Of a DNA stretch of 64,000 nt, positions 42,608-51,964 are shown one piece after another. Positions within the stretch are counted from its first letter, which is position 1, and each line of letters starts with the position of its first letter. This DNA comes from Rheinheimera sp. MM224 (GTDB lineage: Bacteria > Pseudomonadota > Gammaproteobacteria > Enterobacterales > Alteromonadaceae). The position numbers were made by a program, and so were the translations under genes. The DNA lies in NCBI RefSeq assembly GCF_947090785.1, contig NZ_OX352320.1, forward strand, positions 2,232,001-2,296,000. Direction: 5' to 3'. The notes beneath the pieces are model-generated. The model did no database searches and had not been told where the DNA came from. It was given only the letters and a program-made list of their open reading frames with translations.

Positions 42608-42788
42608 TACCCGTCGCACTTGAAGCTGCAGCTTTGTTGACTGCGCGCTCTCGCCCCAGTCACCTATTCGATAGGTCAGCTTTGCTCTCTGGCGAGCATC
42701 CGCCTCATTCCATAGACACATAGGACTACTATGCTCCTGGGGTCTCATGCACTTGTCTCCTCCCTGCAACTCCAATTACTTGCGTATA
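42608..42788 (+). repeat. Dispersed palindromic repeat, copy R3, with internal insertion
   Basis: The ends (TACCCGTCGCACTTGAAGCT at left, AACTCCAATTACTT at right) and the core CTATGCTCCTGGGG match R1 and R2, but about 55 extra bases (roughly 42664-42717, starting CTATTCGATAG) interrupt the copy just inside the CCCCAG stem arm. It fills the gap between ttcA and uspE. Confidence 0.85.
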
Positions 42789-42808
42789 GCTATGGAGCTG
42801 GTGGGAAT

Positions 42809-43741
42809 TTAATGTTTTGCCAGTGGGCAAACAAAACCTGCAGGTTTTACCGCCAAAACATCACAGTCAAGTCTGTCTATCACATGCTCTGCTGTATTGC
42901 CGATAATAGCGGCTGATAAACCAGTGCGCCCTATAGTGCCTATCACCACCATTTCGGCGTCCAGTTGTTGGGCTAATTTGGGGATCACATCTTCTGGCAT
43001 GCCTTCGAGTACATGAGTCTGAGCCGAAGGTAGTTCAAATTCCAACGCCAGCTTTTGCACGGCCTCCAGATGGTGAGTTTTCATCGTCTGGTTGTATTCC
43101 TGCGGATTAAATTCAGGAATTTCAATGGCAATATTCACAGGCGTACCCGGGAAGGCATTAACCAGCTGCACTTTGCCATTCAGCAGCGCTGCCAATTGTT
43201 TGGATTGCTGAATAATACGCTGGTTCAGCGAACTGTGATGTGTTTGCTCACTGCCAGCATTGACCGCAGCTACTATATTGCCATGTTCAGGCCATTCATG
43301 ATCTTTGACCAGTAATACAGGGCAAGGGCATTTGCGCAAAATATGCCAGTCGGTTGGGGTGAATATCATGGATTTGAGCACATCGTGATCGTGTGTGCCT
43401 TTGATCACCAGACTGTATTCTTTTTCCAGCACAGCCTGCACTATGGCTTCAAAAGGCCTGTTATGCCAAACCACCTGAATATCAATGTTCAGACCTTGCT
43501 CCCTGTAGTCTGCAATCAGTTCGCTGATCCAGAGTTCACGGTCGTTAATCACAGCCTGGCGCATAGACTCACGCTCTTCGCCGGATAACATGGTGGTCAT
43601 CTCGTAAGAAAAGTCGTAAATAGACAAAAAAGCCGTCAGTTGACAGTTTTGCAGTTTGGCCAGTTCAACAGCCCGGGTCAGGGCTTTTTGTTCAGCCACT
43701 GAAGGGTCTAGTACTACCAGTACTTTAGGATATAAGGTCAT
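42809..43741 (-). CDS. uspE: Universal stress protein UspE (tandem Usp domains)
   Basis: A 310-aa cytoplasmic protein with two Usp domains: about 1-145 (starts KVLVVLDPSVAEQKAL, ends with the CPVLLVK strand) and about 150-300 (MVVIGTIGRTGLSAAIIGNTAEHVIDRLDCDVLAVKP, which carries the ATP-site-like G-x-x-G). UspE acts in stress survival, motility and aggregation in E. coli, where it also neighbours fnr. Here fnr lies upstream on the same strand, and a near-consensus FNR site (43813-43826) precedes uspE, suggesting oxygen-linked control. Confidence 0.93.
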   Translation of the reverse strand: MTLYPKVLVVLDPSVAEQKALTRAVELAKLQNCQLTAFLSIYDFSYEMTTMLSGEERESMRQAVINDRELWISELIADYREQGLNIDIQVVWHNRPFEAIVQAVLEKEYSLVIKGTHDHDVLKSMIFTPTDWHILRKCPCPVLLVKDHEWPEHGNIVAAVNAGSEQTHHSSLNQRIIQQSKQLAALLNGKVQLVNAFPGTPVNIAIEIPEFNPQEYNQTMKTHHLEAVQKLALEFELPSAQTHVLEGMPEDVIPKLAQQLDAEMVVIGTIGRTGLSAAIIGNTAEHVIDRLDCDVLAVKPAGFVCPLAKH

Positions 43742-43812
43742 ATCATGCTCCTGCTAAGCTAAGGCTTACCCTGTAAGTGTAGCCAAGGTAGCGAAGGTAG
43801 GCTGATAAGTCC

Positions 43813-43826
43813 TTGTGCTGGATCAA
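43813..43826. promoter_or_regulatory. FNR-like half-conserved site upstream of uspE
   Basis: On the minus strand the sequence is TTGATCCAGCACAA, 8 of 10 defined positions of TTGAT-N4-ATCAA. Its centre is 78 bp from the uspE ATG, compatible with a class II position if transcription starts near 43778. Confidence 0.35.
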
Positions 43827-43857
43827 CAAAACCCTTGTTACTGTGGGTCTGTTGATC
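43821..43857 (-). terminator. Hairpin directly after fnr
   Basis: GATCAACA (43821-43828) pairs with TGTTGATC (43850-43857), and an inner ACCC / GGGT extends it. It begins 2 bases after the fnr stop on the minus strand. There is no U-tract, so it may be a 3'-end stabiliser or an operator-like repeat rather than a true terminator. Confidence 0.4.
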
Positions 43858-43859
43858 TG

Positions 43860-44576
43860 TCAGCGAGCTATAGCGGAACCACCAGCCAGTTTACTTAACG
43901 CATCCGGATCGCTGATACAAATCAGCTTGCCATCCACGTGTATTAAGTCGTCCTTATGGAATCGACCTAATAAACGGCTAATAGTTTCAACCGTCAGGCC
44001 TAAATAGTTACCTATTTCACCCCTGGTCATACTTAAACGGAATTCTTTTTTGGAAAAACCACGATTTGCGAAACGTTGTGCCAGATTAGTTAAAAAGGCT
44101 GCCAGCTTTGCTTCAGCGTTTTTACGGTTCAATAACAACAACATTTGTTGATCGCCGCTGATATCCTGACTCATCAGGCGCATCATCTGCTGACGCAGTT
44201 TTGGCAGTTCTCCCATCAGCTGATCCATCTGATTGTAGGGAATTTCACAAACCATAGCGGTTTCCAGTGCCTGAGCAAAACTTGGGTGTTGTTGCTCACC
44301 TATGGCGTCAAAACCTATCACGTCACCAGGTAAATGAAAGCCGGTAATTTGTTCTTCACCGGATTCAGTTAAGGTGAAAGTTTTAAAAGAACCGCTACGC
44401 ACCGCATACAAAGAGTGCAGGGCTGTACCAGCTTCTATCAAAAAGTCGCCTTTGTGCAGAGGTTTTTTGCGTTCGATAATATCGTCCAACGTGTCCAGTT
44501 CGGCATTATTTAATGTAAAAGGCAGGCAAAGCTGACTAAAACCGCAATGTTGGCAACTTAAATTTGAACCGGACAT
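43860..44576 (-). CDS. fnr: FNR-type oxygen-sensing transcription regulator
   Basis: A 238-aa CRP/FNR-family regulator. All four [4Fe-4S] ligands are present: C8, C11, C17 and C110 ([16 protein letters not shown]). The cyclic-nucleotide-like fold occupies about 25-145, the dimerisation helix about 145-165, and the C-terminal winged HTH contains [20 protein letters not shown] with the FNR-type recognition E-x-x-SR. It should activate anaerobic or microaerobic genes under low oxygen. Location next to the cbb3 oxidase cluster and uspE fits its regulon. Confidence 0.95.
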   Translation of the reverse strand: MSGSNLSCQHCGFSQLCLPFTLNNAELDTLDDIIERKKPLHKGDFLIEAGTALHSLYAVRSGSFKTFTLTESGEEQITGFHLPGDVIGFDAIGEQQHPSFAQALETAMVCEIPYNQMDQLMGELPKLRQQMMRLMSQDISGDQQMLLLLNRKNAEAKLAAFLTNLAQRFANRGFSKKEFRLSMTRGEIGNYLGLTVETISRLLGRFHKDDLIHVDGKLICISDPDALSKLAGGSAIAR

Positions 44577-44606
44577 AAGGTATTCCTTTTTGACGACTTC
44601 CCCAGC

Positions 44607-45293
44607 TTAGAAAAGTCGCGGCGCTAATGCAATAGCTATAGTGTAAAGTGCATACAAGGCCAGTAATAGAGCCGCACTGGCTCTGACCCAATGTTTATTT
44701 TTAAATCGACTCAGGCTACGGGCAAAACTGCCGACCGCCAGCATAGCAGGTAAGGTACCAAGGCCAAAAGCACACATCAGTAGTGCACCTTGCAAGGCAC
44801 TGCCGCTGGCCAGACTCCAGCCTAAACTGCTGTACACCAGACCACAAGGTAAAAACCCCCAACATAGACCATAAGCTAAGGCTTTTGGGCTGCTATCCAG
44901 AGGCAACAACGCTTTGGAGAATGGTTGTATTCTGCGCCATAAAGCCGATCCCTGTTTTTCAAGAAAGGTTAACGCAAACCACAAACGAGCGACGTAAAAG
45001 GCCATCAGTAACAGCATCAAACCCGCCAGTAACTTCAGCCAGAATAAACTGATGCCAAGTTTTACCAGCACTGCTGCACCAAAAGCCCCGGTCAATGCTC
45101 CCAACAGGCTATAGGTTGTTAAACGACCCAGGCTGAGCATCAGCTGAAGTCTGAGTTGCTGTAACAGATTTAATTGAGGCATAGAAAGTTGCAACGCACT
45201 GGCTATACCGCCGCACATCACCAGGCAGTGACTACTGCCTAAAAAACCTATGCTCAGGGCAGCAAGTAGGTTAAGCGTAAGTTCTGGACTCAT
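44607..45293 (-). CDS. Sulphite-exporter TauE/SafE-like membrane protein of the cbb3 cluster
   Basis: A 228-aa polytopic inner-membrane protein (about six helices). The N-terminal helix contains GSSHCLVMCGGIA, a His/Cys motif found in the UreH/TauE-like proteins encoded next to ccoS and probably involved in metal (copper) handling for oxidase assembly. It overlaps ccoS by 4 bases (ATGA) and is the last gene of the cco assembly operon, upstream of fnr in transcription order. The exact role is inferred. Confidence 0.8.
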   Translation of the reverse strand: MSPELTLNLLAALSIGFLGSSHCLVMCGGIASALQLSMPQLNLLQQLRLQLMLSLGRLTTYSLLGALTGAFGAAVLVKLGISLFWLKLLAGLMLLLMAFYVARLWFALTFLEKQGSALWRRIQPFSKALLPLDSSPKALAYGLCWGFLPCGLVYSSLGWSLASGSALQGALLMCAFGLGTLPAMLAVGSFARSLSRFKNKHWVRASAALLLALYALYTIAIALAPRLF

Positions 45294-45478
45294 TGTGGAG
45301 GTTGTTTATCCGGATCCGCTTCAGGTTTTACGGCTTTGTTGTTTTCTTCAAACAAGATGCTCATGCCTTCCTTGTTTAAATCATCAAACTGGCGGCTGCG
45401 CACTGCCCAGAAAAAGATGCCCAGCCCAATACAGACAAAAAGTATGGCGATGGGGATCAGCACATAAATAATACTCAT
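45290..45478 (-). CDS. ccoS: cbb3 oxidase maturation protein CcoS
   Basis: A 62-aa protein with one N-terminal membrane helix (IIYVLIPIAILFVCIGLGIFFW) followed by AVRSRQFDDLNKEG, the CcoS signature. Required for cofactor insertion (heme, copper) into cbb3 oxidase in Rhodobacter. It overlaps both ccoI and the TauE-like gene by 4 bases. Confidence 0.92.
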   Translation of the reverse strand: MSIIYVLIPIAILFVCIGLGIFFWAVRSRQFDDLNKEGMSILFEENNKAVKPEADPDKQPPQ

Positions 45479-47877
45479 GCTTTAAGTAACCTCAGGGAAT
45501 TAGACACCACTAAAATAGAACTGAACGACATTCCGATGACTGCAATATAAGGCGACACAAACCCCATCACGGCGAGTGGAATAATCACCAGATTATAACC
45601 TACTGCCCACCACAGATTTTGTTTTACGATACGTTGCGCCAGTAAAGCACCTTCAATCAGTTCTTGTACTAAATTCAAATCATTATGCAGTAATACCACA
45701 TCGGCCTGGTTTTTGGATAAATCAGTGCCTGAATCCAGTGCGACAGACACATGGGCGGCATGAAAACAAGGACTGTCATTAATGCCATCACCTAACATCA
45801 GTACCTTATCGCCTTTTGCCACGGCCTGGCGAATATGTTCAACTTTTTGCTCTGGACTACAACCTTTAAAGACCTGATCAAACTGCAATTGCTGCTGTAC
45901 TTCTTCCACTTGAGCAGAAGAATCGCCTGTTAGCATCGACACACCCAAGCCGCGTTGTTTTAACGCTTTAACAAGAGCTGGAACTTCAGGACGTAAAGCG
46001 TCTGACAGTTTGACGGAGAACACCAGTTGATTATTGATACTGCAACAGACGGCGGCATCAGTTTCAGCTTGTACGCCACAAAATGCAGCGCTGCCGACTT
46101 TTACATCAGCGCTTGTTCCATCATGTAGTACCCAGCGTGCTGATAAGCCAGAACCTACATGCACCTGCACCTGTTCAACTTTGAGCTGGTGTTTGAAGTC
46201 AGTGGTCAGATAACCCGAAAAGGCTTTGGCTATAGGATGCTCAGAATAAGTTTCAATGCGGGCAATAAGCGCTAACAGAGTAGCTTCGCTATACGCTGTG
46301 CCATGCAACTGAGTGTGCTGAATACTAAAACGGCCCTGCGTCAGACTACCGGTTTTGTCCAGAAAAATGGAATTGAGTTGTGGCAATATTTCCAGCACTT
46401 GCTGATTCTTGATCAAAATACCTTTGCGGTTCAAACGGGCTAAAGCACAGGTAATGGCAGTAGGTGTAGCCAAGGTTAAAGCGCAAGGGCAGGTGGCTAC
46501 TAAGACAGATAAAGTCACCCAAAAAGCTCGGTCTTGATCCAGCCAGAAATACCAGAGTAAAAAAGTAGCAAAAGCGATAATCAACAAGCGCTGGATAAAG
46601 AAGCGTGCCAGTTTAGTGGTTTTTTCTACAATCTGCGGTTTCTGGTTCAGAGTTTGTTGCTGCAGTTCGATGATTTGGCCTAAACGTGAGTGGGCAAGCG
46701 CCTGATGCACTGTCACTTTCAGTACGCCATCATGGTTAATGCTGCCAGCCATTACGGTATCGCCGGCAGCTTTGTTCACCGCCTTGTATTCGCCGGTTAA
46801 CATCGATTCGTCCACCGAACTTTGCCCCGACAACACTACGCCATCAGCAGCTATAGTTTCACCAGCCTGAACCAGAATGATTTGGCCTGCTTCTAAACGA
46901 CGGGCCGAGGTAGGAACCAGTTCATCACCTTCCACCAGCCTGGCGGATACCGGCATGATTTTTAATAAATTTCCGGTGGCAGCCCGGGCTTGTGCTCTGG
47001 CGCGGAATTCAAAAAACTTACCCAGCTGCAGTAAAAATACAAACATACAGACGGATTCAAAATACACTTCGCCTGTATCGAATACAGTGGCATATGCGGA
47101 CGCTATAAAGGTATAAAATACCGCCAGCGTCACAGGCACATCCATATTTAGTTCGCGGCCTTTGATAGCCCGCCAGGCGCTTAAAGTAAAAGGTTTAGCG
47201 CTGTAAAACACCACTGGGGAGGTCAGCAGTAAACTAATCCAACGTAAATAGCCTTCGAATTCGGGATCTATACCAGTGTACTCGCCAAAATACAGGCCAA
47301 AGGCCAGCATCATCACCTGCATACTCATAATGCCGGATACGGCGAGACGTTTTAAAAAGCGACGCAATTCGGCTTGCTGAACGGCTTCTTCCTGATCGGC
47401 CATAAAAGGCGAAGCCTGATAACCAAGCTTGTTGATACTATTGAGTAAATCACTGAGCTTAAGTTGTTTCACATCCCAATTGACCACACAACGTGCTGTG
47501 CTGGAGTTGACGCTGACGCTTTTAATAGCCGGATTTTTTTGTAGTTGTTTTTCAATCAGCCAGGCACAAGCGGCACAACTGATGCCCGCTATGGACAACT
47601 CAATCTGGGTTTGGTCTGCTTTATGTTGAGTCAGGTCAGAGAGTACTTCGGCGCTGTCATAATTAACCAGTTGTAATTGATCTGGCACAAGCTGGGCTTT
47701 GCTGGCTGGGGCAGTACGAAATTTATAATAATCGCCAAGACCCTGGTCGATAATGGTTTCAGCTACAGCTAAGCAACCAGGGCAACAAAATTGCCGTGGT
47801 TGTTGCTCTATGCTAAGGGTAAAGTCTGAACCAGCCGGTATGGCTTCATTGCAGTGAAAACAGCCTGTATACGACAC
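45475..47877 (-). CDS. ccoI: Copper-transporting P-type ATPase CcoI/FixI
   Basis: An 800-aa P1B-type ATPase that exports copper to the periplasm for cbb3 oxidase assembly. N-terminal Cys cluster CFHC and CCPGC (about 6-36), HMA domain with GISCAACAWLIEK (about 93-105), membrane helices, CPC motif in ATCPCALTLATP, phosphorylation Asp in LDKTGSLTQG and the hinge MLGDGINDSP. This N-terminal cysteine module followed by HMA is typical of FixI/CcoI rather than CopA. It starts 2 bp after the FixH-like gene and overlaps ccoS. Confidence 0.95.
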   Translation of the reverse strand: MSYTGCFHCNEAIPAGSDFTLSIEQQPRQFCCPGCLAVAETIIDQGLGDYYKFRTAPASKAQLVPDQLQLVNYDSAEVLSDLTQHKADQTQIELSIAGISCAACAWLIEKQLQKNPAIKSVSVNSSTARCVVNWDVKQLKLSDLLNSINKLGYQASPFMADQEEAVQQAELRRFLKRLAVSGIMSMQVMMLAFGLYFGEYTGIDPEFEGYLRWISLLLTSPVVFYSAKPFTLSAWRAIKGRELNMDVPVTLAVFYTFIASAYATVFDTGEVYFESVCMFVFLLQLGKFFEFRARAQARAATGNLLKIMPVSARLVEGDELVPTSARRLEAGQIILVQAGETIAADGVVLSGQSSVDESMLTGEYKAVNKAAGDTVMAGSINHDGVLKVTVHQALAHSRLGQIIELQQQTLNQKPQIVEKTTKLARFFIQRLLIIAFATFLLWYFWLDQDRAFWVTLSVLVATCPCALTLATPTAITCALARLNRKGILIKNQQVLEILPQLNSIFLDKTGSLTQGRFSIQHTQLHGTAYSEATLLALIARIETYSEHPIAKAFSGYLTTDFKHQLKVEQVQVHVGSGLSARWVLHDGTSADVKVGSAAFCGVQAETDAAVCCSINNQLVFSVKLSDALRPEVPALVKALKQRGLGVSMLTGDSSAQVEEVQQQLQFDQVFKGCSPEQKVEHIRQAVAKGDKVLMLGDGINDSPCFHAAHVSVALDSGTDLSKNQADVVLLHNDLNLVQELIEGALLAQRIVKQNLWWAVGYNLVIIPLAVMGFVSPYIAVIGMSFSSILVVSNSLRLLKA

Positions 47878-47879
47878 TG

Positions 47880-48365
47880 TTAATATCCCAGTTTAAATTC
47901 ACCTTGTTGTGGCAGCATAGCGCTCGCCCGTAATTTCCAGTCTTTGTGTTCATCTGATACCACCAGATTCCATTTACCTTCCAGCGTCTTAGGTAAAGTG
48001 GCGACATACAGATTTTCGCCGCTACGCTCTGCGGTAACGACAAAATCATTGGCTGCGATAGTGTTATGGAAAAACTCCAGCGACAGGTGCTGACCTAAGG
48101 TTTTATTCTGTTCAAACCTTACTATCACCTGATTGGCTGCAATCAAAGTGCTGGCATGTAAATTACGTAATTCAGCTTCGCGGTACTTGGCTAAATTCAT
48201 ATTAATAGCCCGGCCCTCTTTGTAGTAATCATCAATCACCAGGTCCGGATTGTTTTGCTGCATGATGTAAATGGTATGGCCACCTTTGATAAAGGAGACG
48301 ATGGGGAAGGCGATCAACAACCAGGGCCACAGCTGTTTGTACCAGGGTTTTGTATCATGCAACAT
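47880..48365 (-). CDS. FixH-family (CcoH) cbb3 oxidase assembly protein
   Basis: A 161-aa protein with one N-terminal membrane helix (LWPWLLIAFPIVSFIKGG, about 11-30) and the family pattern NPDLVIDDYYKEGRAINM just after it, then a periplasmic beta-domain. FixH/CcoH proteins act with CcoI in copper delivery and stabilise the oxidase. It lies 71 bp after ccoP (with a hairpin between) and 2 bp before ccoI on the transcribed strand. Confidence 0.9.
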   Translation of the reverse strand: MLHDTKPWYKQLWPWLLIAFPIVSFIKGGHTIYIMQQNNPDLVIDDYYKEGRAINMNLAKYREAELRNLHASTLIAANQVIVRFEQNKTLGQHLSLEFFHNTIAANDFVVTAERSGENLYVATLPKTLEGKWNLVVSDEHKDWKLRASAMLPQQGEFKLGY

Positions 48366-48387
48366 CAGGTATTCCTCTCTCAGATAG

Positions 48388-48416
48388 CAATAAGCCCCAC
48401 AAAGCGGGGCTTATTG
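48388..48416 (-). terminator. Hairpin between ccoP and the FixH-like gene
   Basis: An 11-bp perfect inverted repeat (CAATAAGCCCC / GGGGCTTATTG) with a 7-base loop. There is no proper U-tract, so it more likely separates or stabilises the ccoNOQP message than fully stops it. Confidence 0.55.
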
Positions 48417-48436
48417 TAATGCACTCACATCAAAGA

Positions 48437-49414
48437 TTACTTAGAACTTTCTTCAGGACGTGATAAACGGTAAACGTAAGCAGAGATAATATGGATTTTG
48501 TCTTCACCTAAAATCTCTTTGAACGCTGGCATCTGACCATTACGGCCTTTATTCAGCGTTTCTTCTACTGCACCGTGCGAACCACCATATAACCAGGTGT
48601 TGTCCGTCAGGTTAGGTGCGCCAAACGGCAGGTTATGGGCTAAGCTGCCTTTACCATCTGCACCGTGACAAGCTGCACACATGCCAAACTTCATTTTGCC
48701 GGCTGCCGCATCTTTATCATTCACCTTACGGCCTGACAGACTTAATACATAAGCTGTCATTTCTTTTACGCCTTGTTCACCCAAAGCTTCACCCCAGGCT
48801 GGCATGGCCGCTTTACGACCATACAGCAGAGTTTCTTTGATCTTGTCCGGCGTACCACCATATAACCAGTCATCGTCTGTCAGGTTAGGGAAACCACGCT
48901 GACCACGGGCGTCTGAACCATGACACTGAGCACAGTTTTGCAGGAACAAACGTTGACCTACTTTCAGTGCGTTGGTGTCGTAAGCCAGATCCAGAATGTC
49001 ACGGCTGGTGTACTTAGCAAACTCTTTGGCATAAGTTTCGTTGGCTGCATCATATTCGCGGTCCAACTGCACGTTTTTGCCATCCAGTTTGTTTTGTTCT
49101 ACAGCCGCTTTGGATTCAGCCAGGTTTTTAATACCCTGGTTTGAACTGGTCCAGTTTAAAAAGCCTTTGTAGTTACCTAAGCCAGGGTAGGCGGCAAAGT
49201 AATACACCGACCAGACGATGGTGGCGTAAAACATATAAGTCCACCATTTGGGCAGCGGGTTGTTAATTTCTTCAATGCCATCAAACTCGTGACCAGTCGC
49301 TTCACCTTCTTTCACGCCAACATGGTTTTTTAAGTTCCAGGTCAAAATGACGGTGCAGAATACGATACATCCAATGGATAAAATGGCGATCCAATAGCTC
49401 CAAAAGCTACTCAT
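48437..49414 (-). CDS. ccoP: cbb3 cytochrome c oxidase diheme subunit CcoP
   Basis: A 325-aa protein. ATG at 49414 has AGGAG 8 bases upstream (CAGGAGTCGGATC); the longer frame would begin inside ccoQ without membrane logic. Two membrane helices (about 5-28 and 55-75) precede a periplasmic part with two c-type heme sites, CAQCHG and CAACHG. It passes electrons from cytochrome c to CcoN/O. It overlaps ccoQ by 8 bases and ends the ccoNOQP unit. Confidence 0.96.
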   Translation of the reverse strand: MSSFWSYWIAILSIGCIVFCTVILTWNLKNHVGVKEGEATGHEFDGIEEINNPLPKWWTYMFYATIVWSVYYFAAYPGLGNYKGFLNWTSSNQGIKNLAESKAAVEQNKLDGKNVQLDREYDAANETYAKEFAKYTSRDILDLAYDTNALKVGQRLFLQNCAQCHGSDARGQRGFPNLTDDDWLYGGTPDKIKETLLYGRKAAMPAWGEALGEQGVKEMTAYVLSLSGRKVNDKDAAAGKMKFGMCAACHGADGKGSLAHNLPFGAPNLTDNTWLYGGSHGAVEETLNKGRNGQMPAFKEILGEDKIHIISAYVYRLSRPEESSK

Positions 49415-49589
49415 GATCCGACTCCTGTTTCTGTTGTTGTTTTGGTTTTTGGTCGTCTGCAAAAGGCAAATTTGCCTGTTCCTCGAAATCTGGCTTGCGT
49501 TTTAACACAAAAAGCCAGACCACAAGACCAATAAAACCTACAAACACTAGCACGGTGAAAATACTGTGTAGGGTTGCAATATCCATCAT
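49407..49589 (-). CDS. ccoQ: cbb3 oxidase small subunit CcoQ
   Basis: A 60-aa protein with one membrane helix (TLHSIFTVLVFVGFIGLVVWLFV), then a basic and Gln/Lys-rich tail (KRKPDFEEQ). CcoQ stabilises the core complex. It lies 2 bp after ccoO and overlaps ccoP by 8 bases. Confidence 0.93.
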   Translation of the reverse strand: MMDIATLHSIFTVLVFVGFIGLVVWLFVLKRKPDFEEQANLPFADDQKPKQQQKQESDHE

Positions 49590-49591
49590 AG

Positions 49592-50233
49592 TTACTTCAG
49601 CGCTGTGCCAAGGGATTGCAGGTATGCAATTAACGCCTGCATCTCTGTTTTTCCTTTGACAGACTCAGTGGCTGCCGCTATTTCTTCGGCTGAATACATC
49701 AGGCCGTCTTCATCGTTCGGCGCCATTTTGCCTTTGGTTAACTTGTTAAAGATTTCCATCTTCTTCGGAGTTAACTCGCCATCCAGCGTATTTGTCTCCA
49801 ACCATGGAAAGCCTGGCATATTCGACTGAGGCACTACGTCACGTGGGTTTCTCAAATGGGCAATGTGCCAGTCATCGCTATAACGACCGCCAACACGGGC
49901 CAAATCAGGACCAGTACGTTTTGAACCCCATAAGAATGGATGTTCCCATACACTTTCACCGGCAACAGAGTAGTGACCGTAGCGTTCCACTTCATGGCGG
50001 AAAGGGCGGATCATCTGACTGTGGCAGTTCACACATCCTTCACGGATATAAATGTCACGGCCTTCCAGTTGCAATGCTGTGTAAGGTTTTAAACCGTCCA
50101 CAGGTTCGGTGGTTTCTTTTAAAAACAGCAGAGGAGTGATTTCAACCAGTGTACCAAAACTGATTGCCAGCACTGTGCCTATGGCTAACCAGCCTGCACT
50201 TTTCTCAAAAAATTCATGATAGTTCTTAGACAC
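49592..50233 (-). CDS. ccoO: cbb3 oxidase monoheme subunit CcoO
   Basis: A 213-aa protein with one N-terminal anchor (about 13-33) and a single heme c site in [14 protein letters not shown], plus [28 protein letters not shown] characteristic of CcoO/FixO. It transfers electrons between CcoP and the binuclear centre in CcoN. Ten bases separate it from ccoN. Confidence 0.97.
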   Translation of the reverse strand: MSKNYHEFFEKSAGWLAIGTVLAISFGTLVEITPLLFLKETTEPVDGLKPYTALQLEGRDIYIREGCVNCHSQMIRPFRHEVERYGHYSVAGESVWEHPFLWGSKRTGPDLARVGGRYSDDWHIAHLRNPRDVVPQSNMPGFPWLETNTLDGELTPKKMEIFNKLTKGKMAPNDEDGLMYSAEEIAAATESVKGKTEMQALIAYLQSLGTALK

Positions 50234-50243
50234 AATAAGCTCC

Positions 50244-51674
50244 TTACGCTGCTTCAGCTACTGGTTCCAGAGCACCATCTTTCGCTCTGATAGTTTTCAC
50301 AACGTTATACGCCATGACCAGCATACCTGTGACTACAAAACAGCCACCGATAAAACGCATCAGGTAAAACGGGTAAGAGGCTTCTAAGCTTTGTACAAAG
50401 CTGTAAGTCAGTGTACCGTCAGTGTTGACTGCACGCCACATCATGCCTTGCATAATGCCGCTGATCCACATAGCAACAATGTACAGAACCACGCCAATAG
50501 TGTGTAACCAGAAGTGGGTGTTAATCAGCTTAATGCTGTACATCCGGCCCTGGTTATAGATATTCGGGATCAGGTGGTAGATAGCGCCGATAGACACCAT
50601 AGCAACCCAACCTAAAGCACCTGAGTGAACGTGACCTACTGTCCAGTCAGTGTAGTGCGATAAGGCGTTTACTGACTTGATCGCCATCATCGGACCTTCG
50701 AAAGTCGACATGCCGTAGAAGGACAGAGACACAATCAGGAAACGTAAGATAGGGTCAGTTTTCAGTTTATGCCAGGCACCAGACAACGTCATGATACCGT
50801 TGATCATGCCACCCCAGCTTGGTACAAACAGGATAACTGACATCACCATACCAACGGACTGAGTCCAGTCTGGCAGGGCTGTGTAGTGCAAGTGGTGTGA
50901 ACCAGCCCAAATGTATAAAGCGATCAGAGCCCAGAAGTGCACGACTGATAAACGGTAGGAGTAAACAGGGCGGCCAGCTTGTTTAGGTACGAAATAATAC
51001 ATCATACCCAGGAAGCCTGCTGTTAATAAGAAACCTACAGCGTTGTGACCATACCACCACTGCACCATTGCATCCACAGCACCAGCGTACACTGAGTAAG
51101 ACTTGGTGAAAGAGACAGGCACAGCCATGCTGTTGACTATGTGTAAGGCAGCAACAGTGATAATAAAACCACCGTAGAACCAGTTCGCTACATAGATATG
51201 ACTGGTGTTACGTTTGACTAAAGTGCCAAAAAACACCACAGCGTACGAAATCCAGACCACAGCAATCAGAATGTCAATTGGCCATTCCAGCTCAGCATAT
51301 TCTTTACTGCTGTTACCTATACCCTGAGGCAAGGTGATAATTGCGGCGATAATGACTGCTTGCCAGCCAATAAAAGTAAACATCGCAAGCTTTTCTGCAA
51401 AAAGCCTGACCTGGCAGGTACGCTGCACCACATAATACGATGTGGCAAACAGAGCACTTGTACCAAATGCGAAGATTACTGCGTTAGTGTGAAGAGGACG
51501 AAGACGACTGTAAGTAAACCATGCCGTGTCGAAATTAAGTGCGGGCCAATACAGTTGCGCCGCAAGTAATACACCCAACCCCATACCGACAATACCCCAC
51601 ATAACTGTGGTGACGGCAAAAAGGCGGACAACGGTATAGTTGTAGTCAACATTTAACGATTTGGTCTGGCTCAT
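50244..51674 (-). CDS. ccoN: cbb3 oxidase catalytic subunit CcoN
   Basis: A 476-aa polytopic membrane protein with about 12 helices and the conserved heme/copper ligand His residues in [36 protein letters not shown] and [12 protein letters not shown]. It reduces oxygen with high affinity and pumps protons, used under low oxygen. First gene of ccoNOQP. Only a half FNR site is visible in the 290-bp upstream region. Confidence 0.97.
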   Translation of the reverse strand: MSQTKSLNVDYNYTVVRLFAVTTVMWGIVGMGLGVLLAAQLYWPALNFDTAWFTYSRLRPLHTNAVIFAFGTSALFATSYYVVQRTCQVRLFAEKLAMFTFIGWQAVIIAAIITLPQGIGNSSKEYAELEWPIDILIAVVWISYAVVFFGTLVKRNTSHIYVANWFYGGFIITVAALHIVNSMAVPVSFTKSYSVYAGAVDAMVQWWYGHNAVGFLLTAGFLGMMYYFVPKQAGRPVYSYRLSVVHFWALIALYIWAGSHHLHYTALPDWTQSVGMVMSVILFVPSWGGMINGIMTLSGAWHKLKTDPILRFLIVSLSFYGMSTFEGPMMAIKSVNALSHYTDWTVGHVHSGALGWVAMVSIGAIYHLIPNIYNQGRMYSIKLINTHFWLHTIGVVLYIVAMWISGIMQGMMWRAVNTDGTLTYSFVQSLEASYPFYLMRFIGGCFVVTGMLVMAYNVVKTIRAKDGALEPVAEAA

Positions 51675-51816
51675 GTTGAGTTCCGCTGCAGTTTATTGCT
51701 AGTGATTAAAAATTCACCCTAAGGTGACCCTTCTTATTGTTGATTAACAGTGTAGCAGCCTCCATGACTTGCAAAGCAACTAAACCCTTAACCATTTTGG
51801 GGCGAAATAATACGAG

Positions 51817-51842
51817 TTTTGCCTTTAAAAAGATAGGCAAAA
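51817..51842. promoter_or_regulatory. Inverted repeat upstream of ccoN
   Basis: TTTTGCCT and AGGCAAAA flank a 10-base AT-rich spacer, 143 bp upstream of ccoN and 123 bp upstream of the divergent lipoprotein gene. It could be an operator; it does not match the FNR consensus. Confidence 0.3.
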
Positions 51843-51964
51843 CAGCTGCTTTTATGATGTAGAACAATACTGCTGGTCGCAAAATAACCAATTACAGCAG
51901 TGTTTTGCGTTTGATAGCGGTGAGACGGTACACTTGCCATTCTTTATCTACGGAAAATTATCAG

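Noticed and set aside
51675..51800. FNR site for ccoN
   Set aside because: Only one half (TTGAT) is present; the second half does not match ATCAA at N4 spacing.
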